Source: a virus
Reading direction: 5' to 3' (one strand)
Virus record (IMG/VR): IMGVR_UViG_3300044640_001009
Span: 1 to 25,388 of that record
Length of the DNA: 25,388 bases
The notes under the pieces are model-generated. The model saw only the letters and a program-made list of their open reading frames with translations, did no database searches and was not told the DNA's origin. Positions within the stretch are counted from its first letter, which is position 1; every line of letters begins with the position of its first letter. Positions 19,856-25,388 of the stretch are shown piece after piece. The position numbers and the translations under genes are program-made.

Positions 19856-20911
19856 ATGGCCAAGATTTACTACCGAAATTCCTCCCCGATGATATGGATT
19901 CAGCGCAAGGTCGCGGGACGATGGGTTCGCGAGCGCACGGAGTGGCGTGTCGGTGATCGTGCTGGGGAGAGGAAGGCCCTCGCCCTGTGCGCCCGGCTCT
20001 CCCTCGAGGAGATGAGTGCAGGGAAGCGGGAACTCTCCGGAGACTTCGCCAACTGGGTTGAGCCGTGGCTGGTTGAAAAATACGGCAGCAGCACCACGAC
20101 CACCCTCTCTGTCTACCAGCGGCAGTGGCGGCACCTGAGCAAGTGGATGCAGGCCAAAGGCCACAGACACCCACTCGACATCACGAGGGCTTCCCTCTCC
20201 GACTACCGTGCCTGGCGCGATCCCGACTCTCAGGCCCGCAACCTCGGCGCGAGAATCAACACCGTCATCGGCGAGATCCGGACGCTCGGCGTGATCCTGA
20301 AGGAGGCCAAGGCCCGTGGCCACTGCCGCGAGATCGTCACCGACAAGCTGGGCTGGAAGTCCGAAGCCCGCAGGGAATACGAGCCCTGGACTGACGAGGA
20401 GTTTGCGAAGGCCCTGAGCGCGAGTGAGAAGCTGAAGGGAGATCGGGAGTGGATTCGCGTCGCACTCATCCTCGGAGCCTACCAGGCTGCCCGAGGGCGA
20501 CAGGTGCAGGTGCCCCTCTCCGCCATCGACTTTGAGGCAGGGATGATTTACTGGCCCAAGGAGGTCATGAAGGGGAAGCGTGCCGACTGGGTGCAGCCCC
20601 TTGATCCCCGGGCGGCCATCCTGCTGAAGCCTATTGTCGAGGCTCGCAGGAAGGCCGGCAAGGCCACCCTCGCCGACGTGGCCCTGTTGAACTCCATCAA
20701 GATGCGCCGATGGCTTGACGGACTCGGGATTCACAAGGTCCACCACGGCCTCCGGGCGACGTGGATCACCAAGGCCGCCCTTGCGGGAGTCCCCCAGGCT
20801 GTCGCTATGGCCTTTGTGCATCATAGTGGTCCGGCGGTGCATCGCTTGTATCAGCGGGTCAGGCCATCGCAGTCTGCCGAGTTTTTGCAGAAGATTTCTT
20901 TCGGGAAATGA
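19856..20911 (+). CDS. int: Tyrosine recombinase (integrase, 351 aa)
   Basis: Site-specific recombinase for integration and excision. Catalytic residues are visible: Arg213 (YQAARGRQ), His297/Arg300 (HHGLRATW), His323 (FVHHSG) and the nucleophile Tyr332 (HRLYQR). An N-terminal arm-binding region (1-60) precedes a SAM-like core-binding domain (about 65-160). The start at 19856 (MAKIYYRN) lies right after the arm-site pair. The longer frame to 19763 begins inside the T-rich tract and is rejected. Its 3' end overlaps a gene on the opposite strand by 53 bp. Confidence 0.93.
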   Translation: MAKIYYRNSSPMIWIQRKVAGRWVRERTEWRVGDRAGERKALALCARLSLEEMSAGKRELSGDFANWVEPWLVEKYGSSTTTTLSVYQRQWRHLSKWMQAKGHRHPLDITRASLSDYRAWRDPDSQARNLGARINTVIGEIRTLGVILKEAKARGHCREIVTDKLGWKSEARREYEPWTDEEFAKALSASEKLKGDREWIRVALILGAYQAARGRQVQVPLSAIDFEAGMIYWPKEVMKGKRADWVQPLDPRAAILLKPIVEARRKAGKATLADVALLNSIKMRRWLDGLGIHKVHHGLRATWITKAALAGVPQAVAMAFVHHSGPAVHRLYQRVRPSQSAEFLQKISFGK

Positions 20912-21101
20912 TCGGCGCTGGCGCGTAGGCGTCGGCCACGCGGAAGTCAGGGTTTTCAGCCATCCATTCGAGGGCTGACTTGAGCGTCGTGCGACCGCAT
21001 GGCGTCGAGAATCCAGCCCTGCACATTGCGCTGACATAGCCCTTCGAGCGGCCTAAACGCTCGGCCAACTGAGTTTTATTGAGGAGTTCCGTGTTGTTCA
21101 T
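20859..21101 (-). CDS. Excisionase-like HTH protein (80 aa)
   Basis: The sequence has an HTH unit (LAERLGRSKGYVSAM) followed by RAGFSTPCGRTTLKSALEW and a short basic tail. The pattern suits MerR/Xis-like DNA-binding proteins used as excisionases or small regulators. It is encoded opposite the integrase and overlaps its last 53 bp, so the two transcripts are mutually antisense. A promoter with good sigma70 boxes lies just upstream. It is divergent from two RHH genes, suggesting a lysis-lysogeny control region. Confidence 0.75.
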   Translation of the reverse strand: MNNTELLNKTQLAERLGRSKGYVSAMCRAGFSTPCGRTTLKSALEWMAENPDFRVADAYAPAPIISRKKSSAKTRQTAMA

Positions 21102-21120
21102 TGGTCGTATGGTTTAGCTT

Positions 21121-21148
21121 TGTATAGGCATCACGCTTATTGCGTCAA
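21121..21148 (-). promoter_or_regulatory. Promoter of the excisionase-like gene, with operator-like dyad
   Basis: On the minus strand TTGACG (21143-21148), a 16-nt spacer and TATACA (21121-21126) make a good sigma70 promoter. In the spacer, TCACGC-TTATT-GCGTCA is an imperfect dyad (5 of 6 positions), a plausible operator for one of the RHH proteins. Confidence 0.65.
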
Positions 21149-21211
21149 CAAGATTTATGAAAAAAGGTTAAAAAAATTGATAGGACGAGAAAACAGGGTG
21201 AACTTAAAGAC

Positions 21212-21460
21212 ATGGCAAGGCCCACAAAACCCGACGCGGCTTGGTACACCGTGCGTATTCCGCGCGAGTTGGTTCCATTTATTCACGCTCGCTCGACAGA
21301 GCTGGGCCTCTCTCAAGCCGTCTACGTCCAGAGCCTTATCAATTCCGACCGGGTCAACCGACGCAAACCTGCCTTGATCTACCCCTCCGACTACAGCGGT
21401 CCAGCGCTGGAGCTGCGGGTTGCGGAGACTCCCCCACCCCATTTGCGTTCGGGGAAATAA
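21212..21460 (+). CDS. RHH-like DNA-binding protein 1 (82 aa)
   Basis: The N-terminus (WYTVRIPRELVPFIHARS) is a beta strand followed by two helices, the pattern of CopG/Arc-type ribbon-helix-helix proteins. The rest is Pro-rich and basic. No strong Shine-Dalgarno sequence is present. Divergent from the excisionase-like gene, it is a candidate lysogeny repressor or an autoregulator. Function inferred from fold pattern and place. Confidence 0.65.
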   Translation: MARPTKPDAAWYTVRIPRELVPFIHARSTELGLSQAVYVQSLINSDRVNRRKPALIYPSDYSGPALELRVAETPPPHLRSGK

Positions 21461-21481
21461 AGGGTAGAGTGCCCCATCATG

Positions 21482-21511
21482 GCGTGGTCGTTTGTAGTTT
21501 AATGACTACGC
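21482..21511. promoter_or_regulatory. Possible operator dyad between the RHH genes
   Basis: GCGTGGTC (21482-21489) and GACTACGC (21504-21511) form an imperfect inverted repeat (7 of 8) 40-80 bp before the second RHH gene. It could be the operator of an RHH dimer. The spacing is wider than usual for one dimer. Confidence 0.3.
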
Positions 21512-21559
21512 AAGACAATACAATTTTCAAAGGAGGGCTGGACGGTCAGATTGCTGGGG

Positions 21560-21751
21560 ATGATTCAGAAGAACGTGGTCAAGACGCTCAGGGTGCCGCA
21601 GGCACTGATTGATCGCGTCCGTAAGTTGGCCGCCAGGAGCACCATCGAGGAGACCGACCTTTACCGGCTCGCCATCATGGCCGGCCTAGATCGGCTGGAG
21701 ACTGGGGAGTTTAATCCCTTCCTCCCCCCACCCTGCAAGCCCAAGAAATAG
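21560..21751 (+). CDS. RHH-like DNA-binding protein 2 (63 aa)
   Basis: The strand-helix-helix pattern is clear: VVKTLRVPQALIDRV, then TIEETDLYRLAIMAGLDRL. This is a small CopG-type regulator. The ATG at 21560 is used; a TTG at 21551 would add three residues, and the nearest AGGAGG (21531-21536) is too far from both. It ends 8 bp before the end of the convergent gene. It probably acts with the neighbouring RHH gene in the lysogeny switch. Confidence 0.65.
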   Translation: MIQKNVVKTLRVPQALIDRVRKLAARSTIEETDLYRLAIMAGLDRLETGEFNPFLPPPCKPKK

Positions 21752-21758
21752 GGCCAGA

Positions 21759-22010
21759 CTACCACTCAATCCTTCGCCAACGATCCCTCCAAAGGAGGTC
21801 GCTCATGCGGTTGGCGAGGGCGATGATTCGCACTTCTGGCTCGGTTGGCAGGAGCAGATGGAGTGCCTCGTGGCAGACGGTATCGAGCCTCTCCCTGCTG
21901 TTGTTCTTGGTCGGGTCGACTTCGATTAGGTCAGGCGCGACTGCCTGACCGAGGGCCTTCTCCTTTCCGAGCTTCCGATCCCTGATCTTCAGCGTCCGGG
22001 GAAGCTTCAT
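21759..22010 (-). CDS. Small HExxH putative metallopeptidase (83 aa)
   Basis: The motif HEALH at 47-51, inside TVCHEALHLLLPTEP, is the zinc-binding signature of zincins. Downstream charged helices are typical of small phage HExxH proteins, which are shorter than standard peptidases. The ATG overlaps the upstream stop as ATGA. It is the last gene of the right operon and lies against the RHH regulators. It may be an enzyme that removes a repressor, or an inactive binding protein. Activity is not established. Confidence 0.65.
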   Translation of the reverse strand: MKLPRTLKIRDRKLGKEKALGQAVAPDLIEVDPTKNNSRERLDTVCHEALHLLLPTEPEVRIIALANRMSDLLWRDRWRRIEW

Positions 22011-22201
22011 TGCAGGCGTTCCTCGATCTTGTCCAGGAGCATGGAATGGAAGTCTGCGAGGGCGTCCAGCATGTCCTCGTGGTTGTCAGTGGAGAAGCGG
22101 AGACGGAAGGGAAGCTCGATGCCGTCGATCTTTACGTCGAGAGACAGGCACCAGCGGATTTTCCCCTCGGGGAGTTGCTCGCTCTCGGTGACGACGCTCA
22201 C
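22007..22201 (-). CDS. Small acidic protein (64 aa)
   Basis: The sequence (MSVVTESEQLPEGKIRWC, then SLDVKIDGIELPFRLRF) looks like a small beta domain with a helical end (MLDALADFHSML). No Cys cluster or membrane segment is present. It is coupled to the HExxH gene by an ATGA overlap, so the two may work together. The family is not recognised. Confidence 0.65.
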   Translation of the reverse strand: MSVVTESEQLPEGKIRWCLSLDVKIDGIELPFRLRFSTDNHEDMLDALADFHSMLLDKIEERLQ

Positions 22202-22223
22202 AGGGATGAAGGGGATGTCCCGC

Positions 22224-22679
22224 CTACTTCGCCAGTCTCAGCTTGGTTTGTTGGCTCTTGCTTGGGATGGCGATGCGGCCATCCTCCCACTCAATGCGGC
22301 CACCCTTCACGACGCCGATCCGGGGGGAGTCCATGCGGCGGATCTTTGCCCCCTCGAAGAAGGGCCAGCGGTCACGAGGCCGAGTCGAGGGTCGAGAGTC
22401 GAGAGTCGAGGGCTTTTCAGGTTTCAGGTTTCCGGTCTCAGGTTTCTTCTGCCCACCGATGCGGAAGCCGGTCTTGATGACCTTCCTGCCTGTCTCGGCA
22501 TCCCAGATGGTGAACTGCTTGCACTCGACTTCGCCTGCCCGGATCGATGGGGCAAGGTGTTCGCGGACTCGCTCAGGGGAGCATTCCAACTGCTCGGCGA
22601 TCTGCTCGGCAGTATCCCAGCCGGGAGGCCATGCGTAGTGACGGGCGTTCTGCTTATGCAGGAGTTTTTTCCATTTCAT
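22224..22679 (-). CDS. Winged-helix-like protein with repeats inside its frame (151 aa)
   Basis: Residues 22-75 look like a winged helix (WDTAEQIAEQLECSPERV, then RKVIKTGFRIGG). Between about 78 and 102 the frame is built from two tandem repeats and reads KKPETGNLKPEKP then STLDSRPSTRPRD. A beta-like C-terminal domain (RIGVVKGGRIEWEDGRIAI) follows. The repeats keep the frame open and act as a linker between two domains. The function is probably DNA binding. No Shine-Dalgarno sequence of note. Confidence 0.68.
   Translation of the reverse strand: MKWKKLLHKQNARHYAWPPGWDTAEQIAEQLECSPERVREHLAPSIRAGEVECKQFTIWDAETGRKVIKTGFRIGGQKKPETGNLKPEKPSTLDSRPSTRPRDRWPFFEGAKIRRMDSPRIGVVKGGRIEWEDGRIAIPSKSQQTKLRLAK
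22382..22446. repeat. Two tandem repeat families inside a coding region
   Basis: 22382-22412 carries degenerate GTCGAGA/G units and 22418-22446 carries CAGGTTT/CTCAGGTTT units. Both are of the scattered, host-genome type and translate in frame as a linker in the gene at 22224-22679. The units are too short and too degenerate to be CRISPR. Confidence 0.8.
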
Positions 22680-22694
22680 GGGAGGGAGGTGGTT

Positions 22695-22748
22695 AGGCTG
22701 AAGGCTGAAGTCTGAAGGTTATCCCGCAGAGACGCAGAGGCGCAGAGA
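22695..22748 (+). repeat. GGCTGAAG and CGCAGAGG tandem repeats
   Basis: AGGCTGAAGGCTGAAGTCTG (from 22695) is followed by CGCAGAGACGCAGAGGCGCA (from 22725). The second is read in antisense as the end of the small membrane protein gene at 22719-22883. Confidence 0.8.
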
Positions 22749-22883
22749 TAGGAAAATGACAAGGAAGAGTAAGACGCATAGGGCAAAGATACCCGTGGTG
22801 ATCGTTGGCAACATGGCGCGGCCAATGTATCGACGGAACTCCTCATCGGAGCAGTCGGGAGGTGGAGGAACGGATAGGCCCAT
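22719..22883 (-). CDS. Small membrane protein with repeat-derived C-terminus (54 aa)
   Basis: The ATG at 22883 is 3 nt after the phosphoesterase stop. The N-terminus is Pro/Asp-rich (MGLSVPPPPDCSDEEF), followed by a transmembrane helix of about 22 residues (TITTGIFALCVLLFLVIF). The last residues LSLRLCVSAG are the translated CGCAGAGG repeat, ending at a TAA. The repeat supplied both the C-terminus and the stop codon. The function is unknown; it could be a lysis or exclusion accessory. Confidence 0.65.
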   Translation of the reverse strand: MGLSVPPPPDCSDEEFRRYIGRAMLPTITTGIFALCVLLFLVIFLSLRLCVSAG

Positions 22884-22886
22884 GAC

Positions 22887-23900
22887 TTACAGGATGATGG
22901 GGGCGGTGATGGTGCGGCCTCTGTTGCGGTCGAAGAGGAAGAAGGTCTGCTGGGGCCGCTCGTAGCCTGCCTTGATCGAGACGGCGTAGGCGTTGTAGCC
23001 GATGAGCGAGCCGTTACTTACCCACTTAGGATTCTGCTGCTGGGTATGCCAGTGTCCGAAGACATCGAGGTCGGCAACCTTGGCGCGATTCCAACTTGCG
23101 ATGGCCTTCTCGGTCGGGATGGTGAGACCGCCGACGCCGCCTTGATATTTCAGCCCGTCCCCGTGGTGGAAGCGGATGACACGATCATAGACCGGGACAA
23201 AGGAGAGGTAGCTATCAGCGACGACCCATTCAAGGTCATCCCCCGTGATCTGCGAGGAGAGGATGGAGTAGAGCAGCCACTCGTAGCTGTTCTTGTAGCC
23301 TGTGGCATGGCGGGGCTTCTTGGTCGTCCTGCCGTGGTTCCCGTAGTTGCAGACGATCTTGATCGAGGAGAACTGCTGACGGAGGTAGGCGATGCCCTCG
23401 GCAAGCTGATCCTTGAGCCAGAGGATAGTCTCGGTCGGGGTGAGTTCATTAGTCTCCTGAAGCTCCTCATGGATGAAGCCCGACATGAGATCGCCACCGA
23501 GCCAGAGGACGGCCTGCTCGACCTTGCAGCCGCCGCGCTGGATCTCGGTGAGGCGCACCGCCGAGGTGAAGAACTTGCGGATACGATCCTCGGCGATCCC
23601 AAGGTTGAACTCATTCAGCCCATTCGTGGAGGCCGAGGTGACCGTCTCCTCGACATGCCAGTCCGAGGCGCAGAGGACAGCGACGGCCTCCCCCTGGTCG
23701 AGTGTGACAGGCTTGAGTGCCTTCTTCGAGAGCTTGCGTGATCCGATGGCAGAGGCGACATCCAACTGGGCTTCCAACTCGCTGACGAGTTGCTGGTAGT
23801 TGCCGAGTTGACGCTTGAGGTCTCCGATCTCGGCTGAGTGAGCGCGTTCCTGCGCTGACCGGGCGACACTGCCCCAGTCGGTGGCGGTTTTTTTAGCCAT
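22887..23900 (-). CDS. Calcineurin-like metallophosphoesterase (337 aa)
   Basis: All motifs of the family are present in order: D80-x-H82 (ASDWHVEE), GGDL 135-138, GNHGR 187-191, HHGDG 245-249, and GHWH 282-285. It is likely a two-metal phosphodiesterase or nuclease. An N-terminal coiled coil (about 15-50) may form an oligomer. The start carries TTTGACA at 14 nt spacing and no clear Shine-Dalgarno sequence. It lies just downstream of the endolysin gene, an unusual place for a nuclease; a role in packaging or host DNA degradation is possible but not shown. Confidence 0.85.
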   Translation of the reverse strand: MAKKTATDWGSVARSAQERAHSAEIGDLKRQLGNYQQLVSELEAQLDVASAIGSRKLSKKALKPVTLDQGEAVAVLCASDWHVEETVTSASTNGLNEFNLGIAEDRIRKFFTSAVRLTEIQRGGCKVEQAVLWLGGDLMSGFIHEELQETNELTPTETILWLKDQLAEGIAYLRQQFSSIKIVCNYGNHGRTTKKPRHATGYKNSYEWLLYSILSSQITGDDLEWVVADSYLSFVPVYDRVIRFHHGDGLKYQGGVGGLTIPTEKAIASWNRAKVADLDVFGHWHTQQQNPKWVSNGSLIGYNAYAVSIKAGYERPQQTFFLFDRNRGRTITAPIIL

Positions 23901-23914
23901 ACTCTCGGAGGCCG

Positions 23915-23921
23915 TGTCAAA
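23915..23921 (-). promoter_or_regulatory. TTTGACA start-proximal motif, 14 nt before ATG 23900
   Basis: An exact copy between endolysin and phosphoesterase genes. GGAG and CTCC flank it, so it may also sit in a hairpin loop. Confidence 0.6.
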
Positions 23922-23951
23922 GCTCCCGCTTTGAAATCGCCCGTTGCGATG

Positions 23952-24527
23952 TCAGGCCACTAGTTCCTTCTTCACTGCCTCGAGGCGGTTCATCCAGCCG
24001 TTGCGGAACTTTTCAAGCCGGGGGTTGCCAGCGATGATCGCCTCGTAGCGGCGGCGGGATTTTTGGAGGAAGGCCATGGCGAGCCCGTGGCTATCTGGCG
24101 ACGCCATCGCGGATCTGCGGGTCTTTTCGCCGAGGATGCCGTCCACGGTCAGCCCGGCCCCGTAGTCATTGATCGAGTTTTGAAGCATCCTGACCGCGGT
24201 GCGGGTGCCTTGGTTCACTCCCTGCACAAAGGCCACTTCCTGCACGGGTGAAGGAAGGCCGGCGAAGGGCATCCAGTCCATTTCATAGTAATGCGCGGCG
24301 ATGGCTCGGGCGGTCGGCTCGGCTGGCGGTGGCGCGATTCGGTCGTGCTTCACCGTCAGCCCTGCAAAGGTGGCCCCTCCCGGGTCGTCGGGGTCGTTCT
24401 CCCACCTGATCGTCTCGCCGTCCTTTTCATAGACGCATTCCCAGCGCAGGACGAGGCCGAGCGATTTGCGGAATCGGGAGGGGAGGCCCGCATCTTCTGC
24501 GGCGTTGAGAATGTCTGAGCGTTTCAT
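23952..24527 (-). CDS. Endolysin, GH108 type (191 aa)
   Basis: A phage lysozyme of the glycosyl hydrolase 108 family. The N-terminal catalytic region has Glu in RWECVYE and the following NDPDDPGGATFAGLT (the NDPGG.T.G signature). A C-terminal domain resembles the peptidoglycan-binding domain found with GH108 (AFLQKSRRRYEAII, then KFRNGWMNRLE). It has no signal peptide, so export depends on a holin. The gene overlaps the upstream membrane gene as ATGA, a classic lysis cassette. Confidence 0.88.
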   Translation of the reverse strand: MKRSDILNAAEDAGLPSRFRKSLGLVLRWECVYEKDGETIRWENDPDDPGGATFAGLTVKHDRIAPPPAEPTARAIAAHYYEMDWMPFAGLPSPVQEVAFVQGVNQGTRTAVRMLQNSINDYGAGLTVDGILGEKTRRSAMASPDSHGLAMAFLQKSRRRYEAIIAGNPRLEKFRNGWMNRLEAVKKELVA

Positions 24528-24736
24528 TTCTCGGCGAACTTTTGGACGACCTTGGCGCCCGCTGCGGTGGCGAGCGTGATTTCGAGGAGGGAGCCGACGC
24601 CGTGAGGGATGTCCTGTCCGGTGACGAGCCAGCGCCCGATGACCAGGACGACCAGCGAGAGAACGACCGCGAGCGAGAAGCGGGTCATCGAGGGCGACCC
24701 GGGGGCGTCGGAGAGCAGCCCGCGCAGGAATGTCAT
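24524..24736 (-). CDS. Holin candidate (70 aa)
   Basis: The start is the ATG at 24736 (MTFLRGLLSDAPG), coupled to the upstream 34-aa gene. A longer frame that overlaps two genes is rejected. One clear transmembrane segment (FSLAVVLSLVVLVIGRWLV) and a second, weaker hydrophobic stretch (LLEITLATAAGAKVV), with a charged C-terminus, suit a class II holin. Position directly before the endolysin supports the role. Confidence 0.65.
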   Translation of the reverse strand: MTFLRGLLSDAPGSPSMTRFSLAVVLSLVVLVIGRWLVTGQDIPHGVGSLLEITLATAAGAKVVQKFAEK

Positions 24737-24837
24737 TTGCGGAAGCGTTTGAGGAAGTCCCCGATCTCCGGCAGGAAGCATATGGTCAGGAACATAAGGA
24801 GCGATCCGAGCGCACCAGCGAGGAAACATGTGATCAT
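24733..24837 (-). CDS. 34-aa membrane peptide in the lysis cassette
   Basis: The frame MITCFLAGALGSLLMFLTIC continues with LPEIGDFLKRFRK. One transmembrane helix is followed by a basic amphipathic tail. The start and stop overlap the neighbouring genes as ATGA. It could be a small holin or antiholin. Confidence 0.65.
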   Translation of the reverse strand: MITCFLAGALGSLLMFLTICFLPEIGDFLKRFRK

Positions 24838-25283
24838 AGGAAGCGGGGGCGGTAGATGCGCCATGCCAGCCAGAGACCCATGCAGGCGATCTCGACAATG
24901 ATCACCATGCGCCAGAAGGCGACCTCCTTGAGTGCCTTCCTCTGCTTCGCTTTCCAGAGTTCGGCCTGCTCTTGGGATTGGACAAGCTTGACGCTCTGAT
25001 CATCCACCTTGGCGGCGTAGTCGGTCAGCGCGGTGCTGGCTTGGTCAAGGTGGGCGTTGAGTTGTTCGAGCGTCCGCAGTCCGAGCGGGTTGACATTGGC
25101 ACGGAGGAGAGAGGCCGACTGCTTTGCGGCAGAGACGGATGAGACGACCGCTGCCGGGGAGGGAGTCAGCACGGCCTTGGGGGCCGAGGTGCAGCCTGTC
25201 ACGCCGAAGAGGGCAATCGTGGCGGCCAGCATCGCCGCGCAGAGTAGGAGCAGCAGTTCGAGCGGGTCTTGAAATCGCCTCAT
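24834..25283 (-). CDS. u-spanin-like lipoprotein (149 aa)
   Basis: A signal peptide with a lipobox (ALFGVTGC, Cys31) is followed by a helical, Gln/Ala/Leu-rich periplasmic region and then a C-terminal transmembrane helix (about 118-142, MVIIVEIACMGLWLAW) and basic end (RIYRPRFL). This topology, outer-membrane lipid at the N-terminus and inner-membrane helix at the C-terminus, is that of unimolecular spanins (T1 gp11 type), which fuse the two membranes at lysis. It implies a two-membrane host. The start carries a near-match motif (TTTGACT, 13 nt). Confidence 0.75.
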   Translation of the reverse strand: MRRFQDPLELLLLLCAAMLAATIALFGVTGCTSAPKAVLTPSPAAVVSSVSAAKQSASLLRANVNPLGLRTLEQLNAHLDQASTALTDYAAKVDDQSVKLVQSQEQAELWKAKQRKALKEVAFWRMVIIVEIACMGLWLAWRIYRPRFL

Positions 25284-25296
25284 GCAAGAGGCGCGG

Positions 25297-25303
25297 AGTC
25301 AAA
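25297..25303 (-). promoter_or_regulatory. TTTGACT near-motif, 13 nt before ATG 25283
   Basis: The seventh base differs from the motif (T for A), but the spacing is exactly 13 nt and no Shine-Dalgarno sequence follows. Confidence 0.45.
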
Positions 25304-25320
25304 GAGAGGAGAGATTCACC

Positions 25321-25388
25321 ATGGAGAACATGGAGAACATGGAGGGGGGAAAATCAGGGCTTCATGAGCTTCATGTGCTTCATGGTGA
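25321..25388 (+). repeat. Two tandem repeat families at the right edge
   Basis: ATGGAGAAC units (25321-25345) and CTTCATGAG/TG units (25360-25388) run to the window edge. Each unit carries an ATG on one strand. On the minus strand they give the frames MFSMFSMV and MKHMKLMKP, too short to call genes. They lie upstream of the lysis cassette. Confidence 0.75.

Noticed and set aside
19805-21037. 410-codon minus-strand frame across the integrase
   Set aside because: Integrase catalytic residues are all present on the plus strand; the antisense frame has no motif and no plausible start region.
22382-22446. CRISPR array
   Set aside because: Units are 6-10 nt, degenerate and directly tandem with no unique spacers.

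Overview
The window is most of the genome of a temperate tailed phage (or a prophage still in phage order), probably a siphovirus. No contractile sheath or baseplate gene is visible. The host is probably a GC-rich bacterium of the Verrucomicrobiota or a similar PVC group. That host guess rests on the short degenerate tandem repeats scattered through the DNA, of a kind I associate from memory with such genomes, and on the scarcity of Shine-Dalgarno sequences at start codons; it is an inference. Almost everything reads on the minus strand, so gene order below runs from high to low coordinates.

Right part (25388 to 21759, minus): a lysis cassette with a u-spanin-type lipoprotein, two tiny membrane proteins and a GH108-type endolysin. 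It is followed by a calcineurin-like phosphoesterase, a small membrane protein whose C-terminus is a translated repeat, a winged-helix-like protein with repeats inside its reading frame, and a small HExxH protein. Two ribbon-helix-helix-like regulators (21212-21751, plus) meet this operon head-on.

Lysogeny module (19660 to 21212): a tyrosine integrase on the plus strand, an excisionase-like gene on the opposite strand overlapping the integrase 3' end, a clear promoter for that gene, and an attP-like site. The site is the 3' end of a tRNA flanked by two pairs of TGGGACA repeats. Phage genes lie on both sides of it, which suggests a non-integrated (attP) form.

Early/replication operon (19659 to 13728, minus): a chain of tiny genes joined by ATGA or TGATG overlaps, including 25- and 36-residue membrane peptides, then small Cys-rich, HTH, DUF551-like and YodC-like proteins. 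It ends in a primase-helicase apparently split over three reading frames, with GGCTGAAG repeats at the junctions. A hairpin terminator closes the operon and overlaps the start codon of a small lipoprotein. Next comes about 400 bp of non-coding DNA with ATCGTCC iterons, an AT-rich stretch and a candidate late promoter: an origin or packaging-site candidate.

Late operon (13087 to the left edge, minus): small and large terminase, a gene at the lambda W position, a previously hidden tRNA-Trp-like gene, portal, protease-scaffold fusion, major capsid protein, head-tail joining genes, two related tail-tube-like proteins, a G/G-T tail chaperone made through a CCCAAAC -1 frameshift site, tape measure, and minor tail proteins running off the left edge.

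The most unusual signal is a motif, TTTGACA, lying 13 to 17 nt (mostly exactly 13) upstream of the ATG of eight genes, with a ninth near-match. I found no other exact copy. It marks mainly starts that lack both a Shine-Dalgarno sequence and coupling to an upstream gene, and no -10 box follows it. It looks like an undescribed translation-initiation or RNA-binding element.
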